DNA of 20,217 nucleotides from Pleurobrachia bachei (GCA_000695325.1 AVPN01000004.1:66703-86919); one strand, 5' to 3'. Numbered from the stretch's first letter, positions 8,801-18,295 are shown. Program-made: numbers and translations. Notes: generated by a model from the letters alone, not told the origin.

Positions 8801-10247
8801 GACCCTTACGTGACCAGATTTCAGACGGGAAAACCTTACGAGGTCATATTAGTTGGCATGTTTCTTTAGAAACACAAAGTTACCATGATAACCAACTCTG
8901 TTTCAGATTATCTTGATCACTGATCAGACAAGCAACCCTGAGTGGTGGTTTGGGGTCATTGGAGGCAGAGAGGGATGGATTCCTGTATCTTTCCTCAAGA
9001 AGTTCTAATTTGGTAACTCGACTGTAATAATAGACGAATTGACAAAGGGACAAATATTGTGACAAAGGGACAAATATTGTGAACGTTATTTGACTGTGAC
9101 AAACTCTCTGACTGTGTGATTTGTAAATTAGGGTATTATATATCTTTGTTGGCCATTAAAAATAACATTTTTTTTGGGTTCAAGTAAATCCATCAACAAT
9201 CCTGACAAAACCACGGCACTTCAGTGGGAGATGTCCCACTGCAAATACACTGCCATGCCCTTCCACTCTCACATCGGTAATCGATCCAGACATGACAAAC
9301 ACCACTTTTCTTGCCCTCACACTTACACCTGTAAAGCAGATTGTGTCACATTTTATTTCAGCGAGGGTTCGGTATAGATCGTATGATCCTGTGATAGAAA
9401 TATGATAAAGTATTTTGCGATGTTTTGTGTCCATTAGTAGACTGATTGTGGTCCTGAAACCCCCTTCCTCGACTGAGCTTTTCTTAATCAGCTTTTGAAT
9501 ACGAATCAAACGCAACCGGATTTAACTTTCTATTTCATCGGTGTTGACCAATCAGAGGTCAAAATTTTGTACCAAAACATTGTTACTTTCGTAACCCTCG
9601 CTCCGCGCAATCTGACAACCAAAACATGGATTCGTATAACAAAGCCCTTTTGAGCTAGGGCCTAGGGGTTCCCAGACCACAATCAGATCGCTGAGAAACA
9701 TTGCAGATCAATGGAACAAAAAGTTGTGAATAACTTTAAACACTTAATTAAATTAATTACAACAATCAATTAACATTTACCTGTCATTGCAAGACAGATA
9801 CCAGCCGTCTCCACTAATAACTCCATTGAAGGGACAGCGGGCAGTGTTGTTGGGCAGACAGCCTGATGGATAGAGATAAAGATAGAAAGATAGAAAGATA
9901 GAAAGATAAAAAGATAGAAAGATAGAAAGATAGAAAGATCGAAAGATAGAAATATAGAAAGATAGAAAGATAGAAAGATAGAAAGATAGAAAGATAGAAA
10001 GATAGAGATAGAGATAGAGATAGAGATAGAGATAGAGATAGAGATAGAGTAGAGTAGGGAGAAAGATAGAAAGGTCCTACCTCTTGTTTTTACAGGCTCC
10101 TGGTGCCCCTCTACGATCGCGATACTCTCTTGATGGGACGCTCCTACCTCTTGTTTTTACAGGCTCCTGGTGCCCCTCTACGATCGCGATACTCTCTTGA
10201 TGGGACGCTACAGTAAAGAGGACTAACACAAGCAAACAACCTATCAT
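8084..10247 (-). CDS. Secreted cysteine-rich protein, unknown family
   Basis: Three minus-strand exons in matching phase. Exon 1 (10247-10148) starts with ATG and encodes a signal peptide (hydrophobic core LLVLVLFTVAS). Exon 2 (8753-8672, duplicate 9862-9781) includes GCLPNNTARCPFNG. Exon 3 (8219-8084, duplicate 9328-9193) includes KCEGKKSGVC and WQCICSG and ends FCQDC-stop. The product is 105 aa, with 11 cysteines in about 72 residues after the signal region. The pattern (C-x8-C spacing, a C-x-C twice, C-x2-C at the end) suggests a compact disulfide-bonded extracellular domain. I do not recognise the family; a defence peptide, venom-type peptide, matrix or protease-inhibitor-like module would all fit. 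Exons 2-3 exist in two identical coding copies and exon 1 is partly duplicated. The transcript could therefore be 1-2b-3b (terminating at 9193), 1-2a-3a, or both. Confidence 0.78.
8907..9008 (+). pseudogene. Duplicate of the PX-SH3 terminal exon
   Basis: Exact coding copy of 7798-7899 (second half of SH3-4 plus stop) with an intact TTTCAG acceptor. The real last exon with its stop and poly(A) signal lies upstream, so this copy would be used only by read-through and exon skipping. If the duplication is a haplotype artefact, it does not exist as a separate exon. Confidence 0.8.
9193..9862 (-). CDS. Second copy of secreted-protein exons 2 and 3
   Basis: Exon 2b (9862-9781) and exon 3b (9328-9193) are identical in coding sequence to 8753-8672 and 8219-8084. 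They keep the acceptors, the donor and the TGA stop. They are nearer the signal-peptide exon (10247-10148) and so are the first pair a transcript would meet. No second ATG or signal-peptide exon separates the two pairs, so this is one gene with a repeated 3' half rather than two complete genes. Confidence 0.75.
9866..10066. repeat. (GATAGAAA)n and (GATAGA)n microsatellite
   Basis: About 200 bp of GATAGAAA units passing into GATAGA units. It lies in intron 1 of the secreted gene. The same repeat in short form (8760-8800) marks the B1/B2 junction and may have promoted the tandem duplication. Confidence 0.95.
10076..10209. repeat. 67-bp perfect tandem duplication of the signal-peptide exon
   Basis: 10076-10142 and 10143-10209 are identical (CCTACCTCTTGTTTTTACAG...GGGACGCT). 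On the minus strand the unit covers the 3' two-thirds of exon 1 and its donor GTAGGA. The first donor (after 10148) keeps frame with exon 2. The second copy lacks the ATG and signal core. Confidence 0.97.
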
Positions 10248-10908
10248 TTCTGCAGCAGAGCAGGCCGGAATATATTCATCGCGGATACTGCATAAATCGA
10301 CCAGGTCGTCCGCTTGGTAATCATGTCACAAACAACGGTAGTGATTTGATTAAATTTATCTTCCCAGGATCACTTCAAAGTAAAACTACTCTCTGTTATT
10401 TATTTGCTCCCGCAGGCCTATAAAGGATAAACAGACAGTATCTGGTCATATAAATAGCCTTCCATCTCTCGACTCTCCGGCGATATCACTTTGCGATAGT
10501 CCCCTAGTTAGATAGGTCGATAGAATCAATTAAATTTTTGCTTTAATAAAATAATAAACATTAGTCAGCCGGAGGAATAAAACATTTATTCGTCCCTAGG
10601 TAAGGAAATCTTGGTGGGTGGTCTTCACAGGATGTGGCATAAATTTATGCAGACGCTAGCACATGCACTTTCCGGAGGATTAAAAACAATATTCAATAGT
10701 GCTATCCCTTTTCCAAGATTAGAAGTGAAAAAAAAATTTAGTGCTCAAATCCTAAATTTAGGATTTTTTGGTTTTTTAGGTTTTTTGGCTTTTATGTGTT
10801 TCAGAAACGTCCTAGAACAAAATGAATAGAACCATCTTTCTCGGCGTTAAATTCTGCATCGATTATAGTGGTTGTAAACCTTTCTATGACGTAAGGTTCA
10901 GAAGAATT
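10248..10908. other. Upstream region of the secreted gene; no gene recognised
   Basis: Contains AATATATT near 10268 on the minus side, TATA-like CATATAAATAG and CTATAAAGG on the plus strand, and a 20-bp perfect palindrome (10747-10766, AAATCCTAAATTTAGGATTT). T-rich low-complexity sequence follows. The ORF at 10611-10829 has no domain and looks fortuitous. Confidence 0.6.
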
Positions 10909-11121
10909 GTTGTGTTCTAACCATCATTTACATTTGTGTTTCGCGGACGGGGCACGCAAAACAGAGTCTAACTAGGAAAAGACTCTGGGATTTTAAATCT
11001 TTCAAGTTATACGATCACATGTCTCCTATGTCGAGCGTGTTATGTCTTTGGTAACTCGTACCCAAGAGTTGGTGTTTTTCTTTTCTAGTTTCCCTGCAAC
11101 AACCCATGTTATAACATTCAG

Positions 11122-12111
11122 GTGACATTGCCAAGGGTATATTGAAGCACAGTGACGGGTGGTGGAAGGTTGCAGTCAACGGGAAATCAGGGTTCGGACC
11201 TGCCCAGTATCTCATCCGGGTAATCATGTTTAATTATATGCGAATTGTCACTCGATAGATGCATATTTTCACATCTATAGATACCTTACAATAATCCATG
11301 GCAAGTATTCCGTTTGACCGTGCCGCTGGGGTTCGAGTCTACAAACAAAGGACAAACAAACCTAACCAGATATCACACACTGAATCACTGTCACATAACA
11401 ATTATCCCAACACACACACAGGTTGAGGGAAATCTTCTGATGGAGGATCTGGAACTGAACCCACCTGAGATATCAGCTGATGTTATAGCCAAGGTTGAAG
11501 AGATGGCTCCCCCTAATCGGTCTAACAACCACAAGAGGATATCAACTAGGAGGGCTCGCCGTAGCATGCGGACCGCCCGGGCACCAAGTAGGTTAAAATA
11601 TATAGTGCATTAGTGCAATACTTAGTAGCGTATCGCTACTTAATATTTTGTTGGCTGGTTGGTTATTTCTAAGCCAACAGAGCTGTTATATAATATTACT
11701 TTAATTAGAGGTTCTAAGAGGTATTTCTATTTTCTCTAGATGCTGCTAATATCCCTACTGCTGTACCAGAGGGAGATGACATGGTCGTACAAGAAGACTA
11801 TACTGGTACGTAATTTTTTTGAGAGATATCAATTAAGTTCTTCTTTAGACCACCTCCCCTTTAGACTTCGCTGATCCCCTCCCTGCTGACCCCTTCTTCT
11901 TCTGGAAGGACGCTGGCTAGTGCTCCCCGTCCTGGGCCCATGCTGACCCCCTCCCCGCTGATCCACTGTGCCAACTGACCCCCTAGCCCTGACTTCCGAA
12001 CCCCCTGCAGCTAATGGTGTTGGCCAGATATCACTAAGTAAGGGAGATGAGGTGGTGGTATCAAACAAGGCTAACGAGGAGTGGTGGTACGTGTTCTGCG
12101 GTGGAAAACAG
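11122..12111 (+). pseudogene. Orphan copy of four PX-SH3 adaptor exons
   Basis: Exons 11122-11219, 11422-11587, 11740-11805 and 12011-12111 copy the second half of SH3-2, the basic linker and the first part of SH3-3. Reading frames and all splice sites are intact; the one coding change I noticed (CAA to CAG, Gln) is silent. There is no PX, SH3-1, SH3-4, start or stop, so alone it cannot make a complete adaptor. It may be a recent partial duplication, an uncollapsed allele or misassembly. Confidence 0.85.
11295..11345. other. Partner of the unreversed-complement patch
   Basis: Base-by-base parallel complement of 6115-6165. This version contains GGGGTTCGAGTCT, resembling a tRNA B box, and shares CCATGGCAAGTA with position about 2452. 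Both hint weakly that this is the native version, and that 6115-6165 is the altered one. No complete tRNA is visible. Confidence 0.8.
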
Positions 12112-12254
12112 GTAAACAACCTACCAGAACTCGTTATTTAGGTCACGTGACTGGTTATTAGCCAATCAGGGACCAGTATTTCCTGAGACCGCCGTAAGGA
12201 GCCATCGGATTACAAATCCGCCACACAGCTTTCCGTGCGGTATTGTTGATGAGC

Positions 12255-12363
12255 TACTGAGAGTGAGATAGAGAGGGAGAGACAGAGAGAGGGTGCGAGA
12301 GAGGGAGAGACATAGAGAGCTAGATACTTAGAGAGTGGGAGCGAGAGGGATGGCGAGGGGGCA

Positions 12364-12404
<41 letters not shown>

Positions 12405-12425
12405 AAGAGAGATATGGGAGAGAAA
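12255..12425. repeat. GA-rich low-complexity tract
   Basis: Imperfect (GA)n with GGGA and GCGA interruptions and a G9 run. It separates block A' from the transporter gene. The Ser/Leu-rich ORF on its minus strand is an artefact of the repeat. Confidence 0.9.
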
Positions 12426-12684
12426 GATAGAATGTGTCATTATAATGTGGAGTAAGGAAACGGTGCTTCAATCTGTTCTTGTTCTCGTTCAATTGTTAAC
12501 AAATTGTGTAGTACGATGGAGTGGATAGGATTCATCCATTTCTATGCTTTCTCTTATACATAGGCAGTCTTCTGTTTTTTTATAAATGGTGGTACAAACC
12601 AACACATCAAACTTTGTTCGCCGTTCACTCAGGTGTAACTTCATATTCAGGCGTAATTTCATACAATTTAACTGAAGAAGTAAA

Positions 12685-14387
12685 TCATTGGTTTAATAAT
12701 ATTCTGTGTTTCTCCCATCTCTCTTCCACATCCTGCCCTGTCATTGCCCTACTTCGATCCTTCGTTTCCACCAGACAGTAGGACACCATACCCCCTAGCA
12801 CCTGTAGAACTCCAACCACAACCAATGGTATTGCCTCTCCGTGCTCCCGGGCTAAAACCGTGAAGGACATGGCAGCTACAAATGCTGCAAATCGGGAGAA
12901 GGACACAGCAAAGTTATACCCAAATCCTAAATGTGATGCAGGCATTATTTCCGCTGTCCTTAAAAAGATCCCATTATAAGCCACATCCACAGCCAACTTG
13001 CCTAGCACCAAGGAAAAGTTGCCAACTGTCCAATCTCTGATGACAGGAGTTTGAATCAGGGCGATAAAAATGAAAAGTGATGAAAAGACGAAACTCACTG
13101 TCATTCCACCCCTCCTTCCCATCCAGGAAGCTATACCTGTCCAGATAAAGCTGCTGAGGAGCTCTACAATTCCGTTCACCGTGTAACCAATATAAGGGTT
13201 GGGAAGGAGATCGACCCAGCCGAAATTGAGTCCATGGTAACTCATGGCAATGGAAATCCACAGAAACGTGAGACCGGATAATTCCCATACCATCACTTTA
13301 TTCCAACCACGGTCACTTTGATCCTCTTGGTCTGACCCTTCTTTATGTTCCAGTGAAAATTCTACAAGGCAATCAATGTCCGAGTCGTTGATTTTCAGCA
13401 GCCTCAAAAGAGCTATTTTAGCTTTCGTTTCATCATGATTTAGTGCATAAAACTGGGGTGATTCAGGTAAGGCGATTGTCGGTAGAAGGAGAAATCCACT
13501 AGTAAGAGCTATTATCAACGAGAAATGAGTCCAATTCGAAACCACAAATGCTAACCCAGCGAAAAGTACCGTTGACATGGCAATATAGGCTTGGACAATA
13601 CCGTTTGCAATATTGCGTTTTTCTGTCGGGAATCCCTCCAGTAGCCACACGTACAATGCTCCTTCCAGTGAGACTAAGGCCGCTCCTTGGACAACTCTCA
13701 CTCCCAGCAGCAAGTAGTAGAATTTGGGGGCTATAACAAGGAGAAAACATGCTACGGTCATCAAACAAGCCCAGCCAATTAGCGTTGTTTTCCTGCCAAT
13801 AGAGTCCACTATGCAACTGTTCACCAGGAGACCTAACAGGGCACCGAGGAAGAAGACTGAAGAGATGAATCCTGTTTTGACAGGAGAACAAACAATGTCT
13901 AGATCCACTACAAACGATGATTTGTTGTCAGGGTTGATCCATATAAAGTCTTTCCCCGGTTTTAAGTTGGTAGAACACGGTAGAAGGGTCGAGCTGTTGT
14001 CTGATCCATTCATCGTGCGGCAATCGGACGACAAGCATTCCCAATCGTTTGGTAAACGCCCTGAAACAGTTGACAAGTATGATTGTTACTGCAGGTCTTT
14101 GAGAAACCAGTTTGATATGCAATCTACATAGCATTCACATGATTATAAGGCACCATAAACGCCACCCCCCCCCCACCCCCCCCCCAAACGGGGGACTATC
14201 TTGTAGACAGCTGAGCACATATCGGGATCTCAATTCACAAACCTGTCATGGTGGGGTAGTAGATAGTTGTGGCATGCAGTAGGAACCATGATACCAAACT
14301 CAACACGCACCCCACCAGCCTCCAACTTTTGTTATAGTATAAGAGCTTCCTTATCTTCTCCAGGGAACTGGTGTTTTCAGGATTCAT
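12685..14387 (-). CDS. SLC22-like MFS organic solute transporter
   Basis: Two exons: 14387-14243 (ATG, TM1 around SWRLVGCVLSLVSWFLLHAT) and 14060-12685. The donor GACAG|GTTTG and acceptor TTTCAG|GG keep phase; the total is 506 aa. The architecture is a 12-helix major facilitator protein with a large first extracellular loop containing Cys residues and N-x-S/T sites, as in SLC22. VDLDIVCSPVKTG matches the family's pre-TM2 WDLVC region. DSIGRKT is the MFS loop 2-3 signature, PESPQFY matches the SLC22 PESPRW segment, MGRRGG is the loop 8-9 equivalent, and LVETKDR matches the C-terminal PETK. Family members move organic cations, anions or carnitine across the plasma membrane; the substrate cannot be read here. 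The gene is divergent from the zinc-finger gene at 14629. Confidence 0.9.
14163..14186. repeat. Poly-C tract
   Basis: CCACCCCCCCCCC-type run within the single intron of the SLC22-like gene. Such tracts are prone to sequencing and length errors. Confidence 0.9.
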
Positions 14388-14628
14388 ACTTAAACAAAAC
14401 ACACGGTCACAAGTAGTCAACTTTAGTCACTTATTTAATGGCTCAAACTATTTTCGACGTAAAAGACAGTAAATCAATTTACGCTAGTAGTGTGAATAAT
14501 TCATTAAAGGTTGTGAGAAACAGACGTATTTTCAGCCAAGCTCTATAATTGTCGACCTAAAAGAAACTCGTTTGCGAATGTGTGATGGATAACACATAAG
14601 CTATTTTATCCTATAAATCCTCTGCAGT
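14388..14628. promoter_or_regulatory. Putative bidirectional promoter
   Basis: Only 241 bp separates the ATGs of the transporter (-) and the zinc-finger gene (+), so the two probably share a promoter. TATAAA occurs at 14612-14617, too close to the ATG at 14629 to be a normal TATA box unless 5' UTR splicing occurs. CTGCAG|T directly before that ATG resembles a splice acceptor. Confidence 0.5.
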
Positions 14629-15782
14629 ATGTCAGACAGAGAGGTAACGCTGACCTGTGAGCTCTGTGCACGTTCTTTTCCTGATATAACCCGACTAAGA
14701 AGGCACTTTACAACTCACAAACGACCGGAGAAGAGGCATGTTCAGGCTGTTGCGAAAGGTAAATTAAATTTTTTAGAAACACTGCGTGAAGCCTCAGTTG
14801 AAGATTCCATATATCGTATACATACAATGATTGCAACAACAGTGGAATGCACCGTCGGATAGCTAGGTCTCACGACATACAAACAATAAAGAAAATAAAC
14901 CAATATTTATCATATCAGTTTAAAGGATAAATTATTCTTGCTTGCTGTGTAAGCATTTCTCAGTTCTCACACGCAAGGATAATTTCGCCCAACTTTCGCC
15001 TTTAGGTCTTAGGAGCCACTTTGTATAGAAAGCTATAGCTTACCGGTGCATGCTGTTATAGCCGGTAACCCCTACACTGCACAAGCAGCACAAACGCAAG
15101 TGCGTAGCATCGACAACTTACTGACAAGGATCATACAAAAGAGACGAGCAATTTTCAAAAATTGCTTGTATCTTTTGTTAATAGCTCTTTGCAAGATTCC
15201 TTTCTGACAAGGATTACAAATTGAATATTAGGAACTGAAATTTTCATTGTGATTTATAAATCATTGTGGAAATTATTGAACTAAGTAAGCATCATAATTC
15301 ATATCCTAGTCACTTTAGGCCCATGTCTAAGCTTCCTAATATCTTCTTGTTCCCACAGGACCAGCTGAGTTTCAGTGTGGCGAGTGTGGACGAGTATTTA
15401 GATGGCGGATGACACTAAAAAGGCACCAAAGGCAACATGAGAAAAACAGGTAAGTTATATTGCAGCACTTTCAGGTCGATACTCTGACATTTGATAGCTG
15501 CTGCAGTATCCGCTATATAGTGTGAGATTATCCTGGTGTGATTTGTGGAGAGCAGCCATAAGAACTTTGTCAGAGTGGACTGCTATCTATCTTTATTATA
15601 GGGGTAATATGATTTCTTCCCCCAGGCACCAAACTTGCAACGAGTGTGGAATGACATTTCGATCAGAGTCCTATCTGATAGCACACATGGATCTGGTACA
15701 CCCTGTCAGAGGATCAAGGCCGTCCTACTATGATACACACAGGTACGATTCATGGTCTCTAGTGGTGATTTGTTACAAATAA
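14629..15782 (+). CDS. Three-finger C2H2 zinc-finger protein
   Basis: Exons 14629-14758, 15359-15449 and 15626-15782 join in phase to give 125 aa. Each exon carries one C2H2 finger: C-x2-C-x12-H-x3-H in CELCARSFPDITRLRRHFTTH, then CGECGRVF...HQRQH, then CNECGMTF...HMDLVH (H-x4-H). The linkers are not the canonical TGEKP, so DNA binding is plausible but not certain. The TAA stop lies inside an AATAAA hexamer (15778-15783). A donor-like CACAG|GTACGA at 15743 could instead extend the protein into further exons, though I found none before 16140. Introns are 600 and 176 bp. Confidence 0.8.
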
Positions 15783-16139
15783 AATTTGGATTTCAATGAT
15801 TGAACAACGTATTCGATAAACAATTATAATACTCTTTATCAAAATCAAAAAGAAATACACGACTCGCTACTGCTATCAGTTTCTAGTACAGTTGTCATCT
15901 GTACTTGTTGTCTGTTGAATAATAACAAAGGGCCAGGAGAGAAGCCCCTACAATCATCTTCATTCGAACAATTGGTCACATTCGTTAGTCACTTGATTAT
16001 AGTTTCAAGTGAAAGAATTTTCTTTCCAATCGCCTTTGTCCTGTGCGGCTGTGCGTGATCCGAGATGTGATTCGCCAGAATACGCGGTGCAGAACTGAAC
16101 ATTTCTTTCCTTGCTCGCACCCCACACACATGATAAGGG
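15783..16139. other. Intergenic, convergent 3' ends
   Basis: This 357-bp gap lies between the zinc-finger gene (+) and the receptor gene (-). It probably holds both 3' UTRs. No other feature is recognised. Confidence 0.6.
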
Positions 16140-17183
16140 TCACCGACCTGCGGTAGTCGAATTATTATACGCCCTGTTAGTCTGTAGCATTGCCGAAGAG
16201 GGGATAGGAACGACCAATCGTCGAGCACGCTTTAATTTAGGGGTAAACAAGATGTAGAGGGAGGGATGTGCCACAGAGTACAGTGCAGGTATAACATTGA
16301 AGAACATAAACAGGTAGATAATATGTGAGAGAGGGGTTGTTGTCCATGATTCCAATAACTCCTCCCATGTTGTAGCCCCTGCATAAACTTCCTCAGTACA
16401 GAAATATCCAGCTGCGTTTGCTGTAAAATACACCATAGCTAGGACATTGATGGCTAGACTTTTTAGTGCTGCTGTGGTGGCCAGGTTGGAACGAGGTGTC
16501 AGGGGTTTCTTATGCTTCTTGTACAACACTACCACACACAGAGAGTTGAAGATCACTCCTGATCCTTGGACTAAACAGCCGAACCAATGGTTGAGTTGGG
16601 TGATGTGGTGGAATGAGGCCGAGTTCTCGATCACCCCTAGACATGCCTGGTACAGGATGATAAAAGAGGAACCGTGGGAGAATGCTTCAACCAAGCTGCT
16701 GAGCACAAGTTTTATCATGATGGTAAAACCGAGTGAGGAGATAACAAGTTTCAAGGAAATTGGCCGAAAGGGATATTTAATCTGAAAGTAACATGCCCCC
16801 GCGAGGTAGCTTGTGATTATTGTTGGGGTTATCTTGATGGTCCGTTGAAGGGCACTGTAGACAGCACAACCCACACTACTGTCATTGTACAAATACAGGT
16901 AGTACTTTTCTGAACAGAGCATGTTAAAATCCGGGGAGTGGGTGCATTCAACATCTCGCTCACCCCACAATCCTACTGCGATGCGGAGCGAGAGATAGGG
17001 CCCTGAGATGAGCTCCATGACAGAGAGAAGAAGGTAGAGGGAGCGAGCGATGGAGGGTTGTTTGTAAAGGTTGTGGTGTAGGACTAAACCATTGAGGGGG
17101 ATGGAGAAGCAAGGTAGGAGGATGAAGAAAAGGAAGAGTGGGAAATCTGGTGTCGTTATCCCACCGTTACTAAAGATTGCCAT
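16140..17183 (-). CDS. Divergent rhodopsin-like 7TM receptor
   Basis: A single-exon ORF of 347 aa from the ATG at 17183. Seven hydrophobic segments are visible, starting with FPLFLFFILLPCFSIPLNGL (TM1, with the conserved Asn in LNG). The end of TM3 reads YLAGACYFQIKYPFRP. This aligns with the class A (D/E)RY...YPF(R) region, but the Asp/Glu-Arg pair is lost. TM7 ends HPSLYILFTPKLKRARR, in which NPxxY is changed to HPxxY and a basic helix-8-like tail follows. Cysteines before TM3 and in the extracellular loops could form the usual disulfide. The ligand is unknown. Such intronless, motif-degraded receptors are typical of lineage-specific, often chemosensory-like, expansions; that role is inference. 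CAACAG|T lies directly before the ATG. Confidence 0.78.
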   Translation of the reverse strand: MAIFSNGGITTPDFPLFLFFILLPCFSIPLNGLVLHHNLYKQPSIARSLYLLLSVMELISGPYLSLRIAVGLWGERDVECTHSPDFNMLCSEKYYLYLYNDSSVGCAVYSALQRTIKITPTIITSYLAGACYFQIKYPFRPISLKLVISSLGFTIMIKLVLSSLVEAFSHGSSFIILYQACLGVIENSASFHHITQLNHWFGCLVQGSGVIFNSLCVVVLYKKHKKPLTPRSNLATTAALKSLAINVLAMVYFTANAAGYFCTEEVYAGATTWEELLESWTTTPLSHIIYLFMFFNVIPALYSVAHPSLYILFTPKLKRARRLVVPIPSSAMLQTNRAYNNSTTAGR

Positions 17184-17314
17184 ACTGTTGAAAAATATTC
17201 GCTTCCCGAAATTGACAGTAGTATAGTTATAATATAATTGACATTTGACAATGTGTGAGGCCTTGCTATGTCATAACCCTCCCTTACATTGATGTAAAAG
17301 AGTTTTAGGCGTTG

Positions 17315-17459
17315 GGAAACAGGGTCGAGCAAGGCCCACAATCCTAAGTTAGGATATCTAACGACTAACGATTGACAATTATACTAGTAGTATAGTTGTC
17401 AATCGTTAGTCGTTAGATATCCTAACTTTGGATTGTGGGCCTTGCTCGACCCTGTTTCC
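17315..17459. repeat. 71-bp-arm near-perfect palindrome
   Basis: Arms 17315-17385 and 17389-17459 are reverse complements with only two mismatches and a 3-nt spacer. The element lies 130 bp upstream of the receptor ATG. The left side is preceded by TAACCCTCCCTTACAT, a motif also found at about 3988, so it may be a foldback/MITE-type element. Confidence 0.95.
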
Positions 17460-18289
17460 TGTGTAGTATTACTACTGTGTAACAGAAAATACATAACAAC
17501 GTATTTAACTGAGCTGCAAAATATGTTAAACCTGTTAGAAGGAAACCACCTGGTACCTAAATATGAGCTAATATTTGAAATTCAAGCCATGTAAATATGC
17601 AATCACGGGAAAACGTTTTTAGTTTGCCAAATCGATATTAGAAAGTCACGTTCTAGCAATCTAGCCCCCTCCTATCTATCCTTCCGAGTCCCTACCTGAC
17701 TACTTATATGACATTAATTCGTATGCTATTTTCCCCGATTTCTAGTTATAAAATATGCTCCCCTCTCCCTTGATTCTAATTCAGCCCCGTGACTCGTGAT
17801 CGCCTACTCTGATCTCTCACGCCACTATATTTATCCCAGGAATGACGTTGTGATTAACATGGAAGATAATCAGGATCGGAAGGTAAATCTCAAGATAACC
17901 AGTTGTTTCACTGTTCAGCCATTCGAGAGATTATTTCTTTTTCAATCACTATTTATACAGTTGGTCACAGTCGCAGCAGTCACCACAGTTCTGGCGAAGT
18001 GAGATGTTGGAGCGCGCGTTTACTGGAATTCAAGGAATTCAAGTGGCAAGCATTTGGCTATAATGAGCCGCGCGGTACAGCTTCAGAGTTGGACGGTCGT
18101 CGATAGACTGTCAATGTCATTCCAGGACACTGCCATTTCCGGCTTGGGTGTCCCGCATGTATGTGATGAACAAACAATGTGAAGACAATGATAAATATGT
18201 GATGCGTGATTTGATAAGAATGATTTCGATTCCATTTGTAAAGTGATTTGAAACAAACTAAAAACCCGATATTTTCTCTTTGAATGAAC
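17460..18289. other. Intergenic, no gene recognised
   Basis: No ORF with domain content. A possible eight-codon ATG exon with donor (17859-17882, AAG|GTAAAT) preceded by TTATCCCAG is the only gene-like signal on the plus strand, and no continuation was found. Confidence 0.5.
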
Positions 18290-18295
18290 TTTATT
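18290..18295 (-). terminator. Poly(A) signal AATAAA (minus strand)
   Basis: Reads TTTATT on the plus strand, 172 bp beyond the beta-TrCP stop at 18467-18469. It is the canonical hexamer at a normal 3' UTR distance. Confidence 0.7.

Larger units (their letters stand above)
8801..9909. repeat. Tandem duplication unit B, copy 2
   Basis: Direct copy of 7692-8800. The visible differences fall in the secreted gene's intron 2 and at its exon 2 donor, which reads GTAACT in copy 1 and GTAAAT in copy 2. The copy merges into a long AGATAGAA microsatellite. Confidence 0.96.
10909..12172. repeat. Duplicated block A' (copy of 5725-6992)
   Basis: Direct repeat, near identical to block A, lying 5.2 kb downstream in the same orientation. 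It begins at GTTGTGTTCTAACC and ends at CCAATCAGGGA. Confidence 0.95.

Noticed and set aside
11295-11345. Possible tRNA or tRNA-derived SINE (GGTTCGAGTCT)
   Set aside because: Only a B-box-like string is visible; no A box, anticodon arm or acceptor pairing could be assembled around it.
12210-12440. Ser/Leu-rich minus-strand ORF
   Set aside because: It is a translation of a GA-rich simple repeat.
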